Part shown: in pieces, positions 12,301 through 20,200 of the stretch | How the letters are laid out: each line of letters begins with the position of its first letter | Numbering within the stretch: position 1 is the first letter of the stretch | Assembly: GCA_037783415.1 (NCBI GenBank) | Contig: JAZGTN010000089.1 | Span: 3,906,001-3,970,000 of the forward strand | From: Leptasterias polaris | Taxonomy: Eukaryota; Echinodermata; Asteroidea; Forcipulatida; Asteriidae | Length of the DNA stretch: 64,000 nucleotides | Direction of reading: 5' to 3' | Notes under the pieces: model-generated | Databases searched by the model: none | Told to the model about the DNA's origin: nothing | The model's input: the letters and a program-made list of their open reading frames with translations, nothing else | Made by a program: the position numbers and the translations under genes

Positions 12301-15300
12301 ATAATAGATTGAATGAATGAAGCTTACCTGGTTGACAGTTAGGGAGAGGTGAGTTCATAATAGATTGAATGAATGAAGCTTACCTGGTTGACGGTTAGGG
12401 AGAGGTGAGTTCATAATAGATTGAATGAATGAAGCTTACCTTGTTGACAGTTAGGGAGAGGTGAGTTCATAATAGATTGAATGAATGAAGCTTACCTGGT
12501 TGACAGTTAGGGAGAGGTGAGTTCATAATAGATTGAATGAATGAAGCTTACCTTGTTGACAGTTAGGGAGAGGTGAGTTCATAATAGATTGAATGAATGA
12601 AGCTTACCTGGTTGACAGTTAGGGAGAGGTGAGTTCATAATAGATTGAATGAATGAAGCTTACCTGGTTGACAGTTAGGGAGAGGTGAGTTCATAATAGA
12701 TTGAATGAATGAAGCTTACCTGGTTGACAGTTAAGGAGAGGTGAGTTCATAATAGATTGAATGAATGAAGCTTACCAGGTTGACAGTTAGGGAGAGGTGA
12801 GTTCATAACAAGAGGTTGAATGAAATAGGCTTACCTGGTTGACAGTTAGGGAAAGGTGAGTTCATAACAAGAGGTTGAATGAATAAAGCTAATATATACC
12901 TGGTTGACGGTTAGGGAGAGGTGAGTTCATAACAAGAGATTGAATGAATGAGGCTTACCTGGTTGACGAAGTTAGGGAGAGGTGAGTTCATAATAGATTG
13001 AATGAATGAAGCTTACCTGGTTGACAGTTAGGGAGAGGTGAGTTCATAATAGATTGAATGAATGAAGCTTACCTGGTTGACAGTTAGGGAGAGGTGAAGT
13101 CCAAACCCCATTATTGCAAGAATGATCTAACACATTCCCATCCAGGCTGTAGCCTTCACTACATTCAAATGTCCTGACTGTACCATGGTGAGGATTTTCA
13201 CCCGAGTCATAGACCACCCGACCATGTGGCAAACTTTCATTATCGCATGGTTCTGCAACCAAGAAACAATATCAAATATCACACAATACTTCATCATCAA
13301 AAAGCAGTCTCATTTCCAGCTTGTTATAAATTCGGCTTCAGAATTTGCTCGTGTACTAATCGAGAATCCTTGAATAGAACAGTTAGGATGACTCAGTAAT
13401 GATTTGTGCTCCAACGAAAAATAACATTGGAACCAGCTACGAGAGACTGGCCCAAGATTGCATTTACCTTTTATTTAATTGTTTTCTCTGCTCATTAATC
13501 TTTTCATGAACCATGTATAAAAAAAAATAGTTTATCATCTTTCAAGAATTTGTCGACCAAAGAGTAAATAAATACATACTAGGCTGGCAGACTGGTGGTG
13601 TATGTTGAGACCATATGCTATAAGAACAAGACATAGTAGCGCTTTCACCATGCCGTTCGTATCCATACAGGCAAGTATAAGAAGCTTCTGTACCATGAGG
13701 GATCATCAACACTGACAGGTTTACTTCTGGTTCATAAGATACGACACCATTAAGAGGATCATCAAGCCTGCTACAAGGAGCTATCCAAAACAAACAATAT
13801 GACCACAGTTAATTTAAGACAAAGTTCATCTGCAGTTTTTCCTAATATCTACCTTAATACATCTTCAAAACAAATTTCAAACAGGACTTTTCAAAGATAG
13901 ACAGAATTTTGTTTAAAACAACCAGATATCAGTGGCAATTAAGCGATTATTACTCTAAGTTTCATGCAATGTACTTTTAACTCGGGAGAGGAGGTAGGTG
14001 GGGAAAAACAAACTGCTATGGGATTGTTACTGATGCTGTAAGGTATATACATGTACCTGCTTCACATTTAGCATGAAATGACCACTGCCCGTTTTGGGGG
14101 TCATGCAATTAATAGATTGTGTAAATATAAGAATCTATCACAACCTGGGGATTCTGTGCTTCAACTTTTGAGGAGACTTGATAAATTTAGGCGTTAAAGT
14201 TGGCCCTATTTGACCGGGGAAGTGGAGAAGTGCTTCACGAAAACTGGCAGCAAGTCGGTTTTGGAAAAAACAAAAAAATCGTGTTTTTTTCTTCTGGGGT
14301 AGTTAGCAAAAATTCCAAACGGCTGACCTGCCAAAAATTGAAAAGAATTCTGAAGTTTAGTTGTCCGGAAATATGTCTGATTGGTTTTCAAGAGGCTGAG
14401 AGACTTACACGATTTTTTTAGTATTTTTGAATAATTATCATTTAGCATTGGTTCCTATGGGAGATTATTTAGTGTAGTGCGCCCATATGGCGCGCTTCTA
14501 ATCCAATATGGCGAATTAACGATCTATTGGCGATTTAACGATCATTATAGTATAGATAAGCTGGAGAGGCCTAAGCACAAAGAAATATAACTCCTGTGAA
14601 TAGATTATCCCTTTATGAAAGAATGGGGAAAATGGTACATGATATTTGTTTGTCTGTCCGAGAGTCGTACAAGTTTATTGTGTCGTCTTAAGAACAATTA
14701 TCTTCGAAAGGGGTCCACTTCATGAGCAAGACCTCACAAACCGCAGGAGCTTGTATTATAAGTATAGGTAATGAAGAAAACCATCGATGCACATGACGTG
14801 TTATCTTTGCAAAACTTTTTTTGGTTTAAACACAGGCTCTTTGCAACAAGGATATCTGGTCGAACAGTTGTACACCAAGAGTCAGCGATTCTTATCAACA
14901 AGGTCAGACAACATTAGATGGTACCATGATGTACCAGCTGAAGTGAAAGTGAAAGCTGCACGTATCCGGGTTGATTTCCCACGATCAGTTGCACTTTGCC
15001 CTCTGAAACACTTATCTAAACACTCAAATTAATGGACTACGCACATGGATAAAACGCTTTTCATAGCATAAAGCGCCCAATCCGAAGACAACGTGCCCCC
15101 TGCATGTGTGTGGTAGTTGTACTTGTTATAATGGCGGTAACATCACTTATTACTCAGTAATTAACAATTTGTTTCATTTGTCTACCAATGATTGATTTTC
15201 TGCTAGTCAAGATGGCTACAGTTTTCGTCAAAGACATTGTCAAATCATTTACACTTTAAACTCTCTACTCGATGAAATCATTCGTGACAATGTTGATCAC

Positions 15301-18300
15301 GATGTAATATCTTATCTTTTAGATTTAACGATCAACGTGCCACTATTTGATGTGCCTTCTGCATGCTATATGATCAGGTGTAAAAGTTTCAGTGTCAACC
15401 CACCGGCATGATACTAATACTAACTAGAGATTCAGTTTAAAACATAACTAACAACATGAAAACACTTTCGTTTTTCCGTCAACGACTGCAGAAGAATAAA
15501 AATCGAGATTAACAATATGAACACTTTCGTTTTTCCGTCAACGACTGCAGAACAATAAAAATCGAGATTAACAATATTTAGAAAACATTGGCAGTACTAA
15601 TTAAACAAAGTTATCAAAATAGTTGGTACAAAACCAGCATCATCGAGACTTTAAAGGGGCACATTGACTTCAAATCTATCGAAATGGTTGCCGTTTGGAA
15701 TTACTCCATATCCTTAGAAGAGTTGTTCATGCACTAAAACAACTACACAGTGTGGTGTACGTGTATAGTGATTAAAAGACATAGGCCTACGATTGTCTCT
15801 TGAAACACAACCAGCGGAACACGTGCTCCGCCATTTTGTGGAGTAAAAAATTTGATTTTACAAAATAGCAGACTGTGTTCTTTCATGCAATTACATATAT
15901 AAAAAAAAACAATTTCAAGGCTGGGGTGTTTATCTCGAATCATGATATTCTACTTTTAAAATGTTTTTCCAACATTGATAATTTCTTAACAAACGCTTTT
16001 CGTAGCCCAAAGCGCATAATCCGAAGGCAACATGCCCCTTATAGAAAACGCATTGAAATTTAATAAATTTACGATTTTGTAGTTGTGGTCGATTAAAAGT
16101 ATTTGAGTCTAAACCCGTGGAACTAACCTGTAGTTATTCGGTAACATGAACCATCTGCTTGCGGTTCCCAACCATCACAGCAAACAGATACTAAAGTGTA
16201 GGTGTCACGATACGCTATCCGTGGCTTGATACTATACACGATACTAAACAAGAAAAAAAACATGATTTATTGTAAAACGTGGCGAAGTAACCTACCAGGC
16301 GAATCTCAAGTTATTAATAATAATATTATAATAGAGTGCCAAGTCCACATAGGCCTACAACGCACCCAATGCGCTTAACAAAATTACAATTTGGAAGCAA
16401 TACAAGACAAACAAATTACAATTATTTACACACAAAAATAACAACATAACGCACATTTTAAATAATTCAAAGAAGCAAAAGAAATGGCTAAATGAAGACT
16501 TACACCAAAAACAGAAACAAATACGAAATCAAAATCAAATTAAGTAAGAAACACATATTTATAATGTTTTAAACAATTCAATAAAGCAAAACGAAAAGGC
16601 TCAATCAATGGAAACTTTAACAAAACACAGAAACAAAACAAAACCAATATTTAGAAAGTAAACCAATACAAATTAAACGATTGATTGGAAAATTATGCAA
16701 CAAAATAATCGTTAAAAGGGGCTGTGTCGTCATGACAAAAGCAAAAATGTGGCTGTACATGGAATTATAAACTCTCGCAGAGTTACAGCACGCGCGCGCG
16801 AGCTCTCCATTATGATACGGGGGATGGCGCAGTAGTCACATGCCTATGTCTACTTTGGTCATGATGACACTGTACCTTTAATGTAAAACCGTTGAAAAGT
16901 TTTACATGTACTGCACAAAATTGAAGTTGAATATTCAAATGTAATTTCCCCCCTTTTAATTTATTGCAATAATTGCATAAGGTATGACAAGCACTGTATG
17001 CTTTTTAAAAATTGGAAATCATGGAATTCCTGCCAAAAACCAGAGTGATTTCTAACTCCTTACCGGTACGCTGTGCACCTTTTCCAACCCATAAATCCAC
17101 ACTTAGCGACAGTTCTGTGAGATCTCGATATTTGATCTGTCGTTGTGTACGTCACTGTTGTTCTGTCAGGGGGAAAAAGCAGGGTATATGTTTAATGAGA
17201 AAATAACAAGTGAGTTTGACAATAAACATGGACTGGGTTCTATTCACGATGGGTCAGGTCTTGGGGGGTGGAGGGGGCGGGGCTACAGTTGCAATAATTA
17301 GATTTATTAAGGGACGCTACATGTATAGACCTGATGCATTGACGTCACCAAGCCGCCATCTTAGAGGTAAACTGATGATGAAACAATGGAAACGCGCTGA
17401 TTTGTACGCGCGGCGCACAGGACTGGCCAATGAACATCTTCCTTTTGACCTATAGGTGAGGGCGCCCTACTCAAATGACGTCATATGCATAAGGTCTATT
17501 GAGACGCAAAATGGGTGATGTCACATCGTCTTCAACAAGTGTTGCGCTTATAAACAAAATGACAGTACAGACAACAATACGCGATTTAAAATCACATGGG
17601 GGAAAATAATTGTTTTGTTTAATTCCGAAATATCAAAAGATTAAAAACATCATATTTATAGGTAATGATTTTGACAATGGAAATTGCCCCAAATAAGTAT
17701 GAAAGTGCAAGAGTAGGGTACTCGTTTCAGGTTCTAACCGTTATTTATGTTAACGCAATTCTCAAACTATTCCATAGATGTGTACTTGATGTATTTTCAT
17801 AGATAATGATTGATTAGTTGAGATCGGTGCGTATATAATGCATGGTGCCTAATTTCCTGTCGGTTTAAAAAAAGTTCCGTGTCCTTCACCAATGGCGTAT
17901 TACCAGCTGGGGACCATGGAATCGGGAGACCCCCCCCCCCCCCCCCCCCCCCCCCCCCACCCCACCCTCCGGCTTAGAATTCTTCCCACTTCCCCCAAAA
18001 TGAGATCTAAAAATGCAAAAATTAATGGTTTGATATACATGAAAGAAAGATAGTCCTACAGTTCACTGTGAGCGGGGGTGGGGGGGGGGGGGGGGCGGGG
18101 GAGGAGGGGTTAAGGTCTTGCTACTGTTGGGATAACCGTAACCCTCGATCCAGGCAATGGATCCACTGGCCAACGGTCTACAGATGACCGTCCGGCCGGA
18201 GGATCGATGGTCACGATCATTGCAATCAGTTTTATCATAGAGAAAAGGTATTGTTATTTTGGCACAAACACTGAATGCAGCACTTAAATATTAAAGTGAA

Positions 18301-18452
18301 CATGAAATGATTATAACCTACCTTACAGAGTTGGAGCACAGACCATCGACATCAGGCTGCGCAGAAACACTGTTCAACATGAACAGTACGAACACAGTTC
18401 CCAAGCAAACTCCATGTGTGTCAAACTGCCTGACTCTCCACGCCCTATCCAT
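177..18452 (-). CDS. Secreted EMI / Sushi (CCP) / F-type lectin mosaic protein, 3' end outside window
   Basis: Twelve exons, all with GT-AG borders, join in frame to about 685 codons with no stop before the left edge. Coding exons, 5' to 3' on the minus strand: 18452-18322, 16243-16128, 13780-13580, 13252-13073, 8722-8546, 8068-7931, 7443-7351, 7133-6897, 4181-3987, 2657-2484, 1208-1005, 386-177. Domain order: signal peptide, EMI, CCP, CCP, CCP, FTP (fucolectin/tachylectin-4/pentraxin-1 type lectin), CCP x4. Every CCP has four cysteines in the usual spacing. From the third exon on, every exon is phase 1-1, the classic pattern for domain shuffling. EMI domains mediate protein multimerisation in extracellular proteins. 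CCPs bind complement or ligands. F-type lectins bind fucose. The protein is therefore a plausible secreted or surface recognition or complement-interacting factor; the exact role is unknown. I do not recognise a named orthologue. The domain reading is strong; the claim that all exons belong to one transcript is inference from phase and order. Confidence 0.82.
466..800 (+). repeat. tRNA-derived SINE
   Basis: Starts with a tRNA-like head: box A TGGCCGAGTGG, box B GGTTCGAGTCC. A body follows containing the CCTTGAGCAAGACACTT motif found in many animal SINEs, then an AT-rich tail with TTATTATTATTAT. The anticodon arm is expanded, so this is not a tRNA gene. It lies in an intron of, or downstream of, the EMI/CCP gene. 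Confidence 0.75.
1005..1208 (-). CDS. Exon 11: CCP6 (divergent, no Trp)
   Basis: Phase 1-1 exon of 68 codons: SCHLDASQL, VTFSCKKGFFATIS, TQCLLGELQGPIPTCKA. Four Cys are present, but the usual Trp before the last Cys is missing. Confidence 0.78.
2484..2657 (-). CDS. Exon 10: CCP5
   Basis: Phase 1-1 exon of 58 codons: DDCDVNAPEHGQL, VGYTCESTYIKLHD, VVCQAGHFEPGPPSCVP. Donor C|GTAAGT. Confidence 0.86.
3010..3095 (+). mobile_element. Non-LTR retrotransposon (LINE) ORF2 C-terminal fragment
   Basis: One frame reads PRSRGRPRLRFKDVLKRDLA. This Arg/Lys-rich stretch is typical of the extreme C-terminus of many animal LINE reverse transcriptase ORFs. No RT core is present on either side, so it is a 5'-truncated remnant. 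Confidence 0.5.
3987..4181 (-). CDS. Exon 9: CCP4
   Basis: Phase 1-1 exon of 65 codons: CEVYDVPNLTVYL, VYHNCTEGYTLHG, NKCNKRGEWIRAIPTCEP. Acceptor TTGCAG, donor CAG|GTATAG. Confidence 0.85.
4480..6880. repeat. Dispersed repeat pair rich in TGACGTCA, ending in a hairpin
   Basis: Two diverged direct copies (about 4500-5760 and 6100-6800) share blocks such as CGACCGGAAGTAGAGG and AATTTGACA-C-GATGA. The region carries six TGACGTCA octamers near 4523, 4542, 6079, 6221, 6384 and 6674. It ends with a hairpin at 6843-6876 whose arms read AGGTGTTCGGAGC. Probably a non-autonomous mobile family; no protein is encoded. Confidence 0.55.
6897..7133 (-). CDS. Exon 8: F-type lectin domain, part 3
   Basis: Encodes GRLSEASIDVGLTE, a middle segment with two Cys (RQCG and VDCASKD), then GQYITIRLP and MTLCEVEVFGFGPF, the standard C-terminal strand of the domain. 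Donor A|GTAAGG; a repeat hairpin starts about 20 bp into the intron. Phase 1-1. Confidence 0.87.
7351..7443 (-). CDS. Exon 7: F-type lectin domain, part 2
   Basis: Encodes ELFWQVDLQGIYIIESVDIY followed by KEQHCCG. WxVDL and the vicinal CC are typical. The usual Arg-x-Asp just before the CC (fucose contact) appears to be Glu-x-His here, so canonical fucose binding may be altered. Phase 1-1. Confidence 0.85.
7931..8068 (-). CDS. Exon 6: F-type lectin (FTP) domain, part 1
   Basis: Encodes NIAYGKPAVQSDTS, then ASLAVDGDRNSDINHGSCTH. The N-A-x-GKPA-Q-S and AVDG..SCTH motifs are diagnostic of the start of fucolectin/tachylectin-4/pentraxin-1 (F5/8-like) lectin domains. Phase 1-1. Confidence 0.88.
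8546..8722 (-). CDS. Exon 5: CCP3
   Basis: Phase 1-1 exon of 59 codons: PCQDFSIVNG, VTCITGLKPSVGDG, IHCHAGHWVPDPKCIP. Acceptor TTGTAG; the donor G|GTTTGT is weak but canonical at GT. Confidence 0.85.
8837..13107. repeat. 56-bp tandem array (about 75 copies) made of a CCP2 exon end plus 5' splice site
   Basis: The unit length is exactly 56 bp. On the gene strand each unit contains CACCTCTCCCTAACTGTCA, then ACCAG or ACAAG, then GTAAGC and 30 bp of intron sequence. This is the 3' end and donor of the neighbouring CCP2 exon. Copies differ mainly at three positions (CAG/AAG before the donor, CAG/CGG, AAGC/AGGC). Longer variant units with AACAAGAG inserts occur at 11130-11345 and again at 12771-12985. 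The array sits in the intron between the CCP2 and CCP3 exons. Confidence 0.95.
9704..12985. repeat. 1641-bp tandem duplication inside the 56-bp array
   Basis: The block 9704-11344 is repeated at 11345-12985, including the rare variant units (AATATATACC insert, GACGAAGTTAG, GAAATAGGC). The offset is 1641 bp at every marker checked. A further ~600-bp stretch starting near 9301 recurs 840 bp later (15 units). Confidence 0.85.
13073..13252 (-). CDS. Exon 4: CCP2 (source of the 56-bp array)
   Basis: Phase 1-1 exon of 60 codons: PCDNESLPHGRVVY, TFECSEGYSLDG, HSCNNGVW, PLPNCQP. Its last ~25 bases plus the donor CAG|GTAAGC and the first intron bases are the motif amplified in the adjoining 56-bp array. 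The real exon is the copy that keeps the upstream domain sequence. Confidence 0.88.
13580..13780 (-). CDS. Exon 3: CCP1
   Basis: Phase 1-1 exon of 67 codons. Cys pattern: APCSRLDDPLNG, then ASYTCLYGYERHG, MSCSYSIW and PPVCQP. Acceptor GGATAG, donor A|GTATGT. Confidence 0.88.
14057..14107 (-). pseudogene. Remnant of a CCP exon 3' end between EMI and CCP1
   Basis: The minus strand reads NGQWSFHAKCEAG and then a good donor (CAG|GTACAT), exactly like the end of a Sushi exon. Upstream in the same frame is a stop, and the expected third Cys (TGC at 14107-14105) is one base out of frame, next to C5 and A4 runs. No first half of the domain was found. It looks like a decayed or half CCP exon. It could instead be the second half of a split CCP, as in CCP1 of factor B, read through a base error. 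Confidence 0.4.
15450..15580. repeat. Short tandem duplication (~63 bp x 2)
   Basis: ACACTTTCGTTTTTCCGTCA plus ACGACTGCAGAA and an AATAAAAATCGAGATTAACA tail occur twice in a row with one or two differences. No gene nearby; lies in the first introns of the EMI/CCP gene. Confidence 0.8.
16128..16243 (-). CDS. Exon 2: EMI domain core
   Basis: Entered after TTTAG in phase 2 and left at CAG|GTTAGT in phase 1. It encodes YSIKPRIAYRDTYTLVSVCC followed by DGWEP and a further Cys. The CC-x-GW motif after an Arg/Tyr-rich strand is the hallmark of the EMI domain C-terminal half, as in emilins and multimerins. Confidence 0.75.
18322..18452 (-). CDS. Exon 1: signal peptide and start of EMI domain
   Basis: The ATG at 18452-18450 opens MDRAWRVRQF, followed by a hydrophobic stretch (CLGTVFVLFML) and a likely cleavage site after SVSA. 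The mature start carries VDGLCSNSV, the first cysteine of an EMI domain. The donor reads AAG|GTAGGT and leaves phase 2, which matches the next exon. This ATG is the only one that gives a signal peptide in frame. Confidence 0.8.
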
Positions 18453-18587
18453 GTTGTGTTCTTCTTCAAAAAGTGTCCAAACAATTTAAAACCGTTGATA
18501 TAAGAAAACTGACTCCGTGAAGCTTGAAGACACTCAAAATGTCCAAATCGTTATACACAAAACAGCCCCAATCGTTACTCACAAAAC

Positions 18588-19530
18588 TATGGTGGCCCTG
18601 AAGGGACACGCATATCGCATACGTGTGCGCACACGTATGCAATGTCGTGAAACAATTCGCGAATATGTGCGCACACGTATGCAATGTCGTGAAACAAATC
18701 GCGAATGTGTGCGCACACGTATGCAATGTCGTGAAACAATTCGCGAATATGTGCGCACACGTATGCAATGTCGTGAAACAATTCGCGAATATGTGCGCAC
18801 ACGGTATGCAATGTCGTGAAACAAATCGCGAATGTGTGCGCACACGAGTGCGAATATATTTGCGATGTCGTGAACGTTTATTGCATACCAAGTTGCATAC
18901 CTTTGGGATGATGTCATAGTTGCAGACAATTTGTTAGTGACCTAGGGAGTACGTGGCGCTACAGTCAGGCTCCTGTAAGCATGGCTATACAATAATGTGT
19001 ACCCAGGAACTTGGCACCAGGCCAAGTTTCGCCAACATGTACTACAGCATAAGCTATCTACCTACAGCCTACTAATAAGTACTTGTGCTATTACAATCAA
19101 GGTCGAAGAGTACGCACGCGCGAGGGTATTTTACGGTCAAACACGCCCATTTTATGTTAATAGCCCACGTTCGTCCTGGGGAAAAAAGAAATACGCCACC
19201 CGCCTCGCTTGCCTCACAACAATGACTAAACCGCTGCAATGACTACCGCTAATCTCACTGTAGGCAACATGGTATGCAATAACGTTCACGACATCGCAAA
19301 TATATTCGCAGACGTGTGCGCACATATTCGCGAATTGTTTCACGACATTGCATACCGTGTGCGCACACATTCGCGATTTGTTTCACGACATTGCATACGT
19401 GTGCGCACACATTCGCGATTTGTTTCACGACATTGCGTACGTGTGCGCACATATTCGCGAATTGTTTCACGACATTGCATACGTATGCGCACACGTTTGC
19501 GATAAGCGATGTCTCTTCAGGGCCACCATA
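18588..19530. mobile_element. Fold-back element with arms of 42-bp tandem repeats
   Basis: Terminal inverted repeats TATGGTGGCCCTGAAGGGACA (left) and its near-complement on the right (one mismatch in the last bases). Next to each end lies a block of about five 42-bp units (GCAATGTCGTGAAACAATTC, then GCGAATATGTGCGCACACGT) in opposite orientation. The central spacer is ~380 bp. The direct repeat ACAAAAC at 18581-18587 and 19530-19536 fits a target duplication (6 bp if the symmetric ends are kept). All reading frames across the arms are repeat artefacts. It begins ~135 bp upstream of the EMI gene start codon. Confidence 0.75.
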
Positions 19531-20164
19531 CAAAACAGCCAATGCTGTTAGAAAGCTGAATTGCGAAGGACTCCAGCTACAACGTGTTCGAGAAGCAGGC
19601 ATGCAAGGGCGACTTTTTGGCAGCCAGCCAATTCAACCCATTATTATACCACGGAGCACAGCCAGAGATCGAAGTGTCTGATTTTTTCCCGAGGGAGGAA
19701 AACCGGAGGGCCCGGAGAAAAACCCTCGTGGCACAGCAGAGAACCAACGCACAACTCTACTCACATAATTATGGCCTTGGCCAGGTATTGAACCAGGGTC
19801 ACCTTGGTGAGAGGCGAGCGCTTATAGATAGTTCCCAGTAGACGCCATATTTACGGGCAAATTGCATTTTGGCATGCAGGCGCGTCAAGCGCTCAAATTA
19901 TTAACGCAGCCGCGTCGTTCACTAACCAATCATGCAATGAGTTTTGTGAAATGTGCGCGTGCTGCACGCCGTTCTCACGCGTAACGCATGACTGTGTGTT
20001 CCAAACTGCCCGTAAAGATGGCCGACTTACGTCATACTGCAACCTATCTATACGCACAAGCCAACCATGATCTGTGACCTGTATGTCGATCTAATTCATG
20101 CCCTGGCGTAGACAGTCATGTCGATATATCCGATGAATCGTATATCAGTTGTGTTTAATAATCA

Positions 20165-20200
20165 CTCGCGAAAAGGCCGCCTTCGGCGGCCTTTCGCGAG
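20165..20200. other. GC-rich perfect hairpin
   Basis: Arms CTCGCGAAA-GGCCGCC and GGCGGCC-TTTCGCGAG around a TTC loop, with one extra A in the left arm. It resembles a bacterial terminator stem but has no T tract and lies in animal intergenic DNA. Confidence 0.7.

Noticed and set aside
8837..13107. CRISPR-like regular repeat
   Set aside because: The units are contiguous with no variable spacers, and the surrounding genes are animal genes with introns.
18466..18929. Open frames of up to 141 residues with repeated CAHIFANCFTTLHT-like peptides
   Set aside because: They are translations of the 42-bp units in the fold-back element arms, open in several frames at once.
20165..20200. Bacterial Rho-independent terminator
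   Set aside because: The stem is strong but there is no T tract and the context is eukaryotic intergenic DNA.
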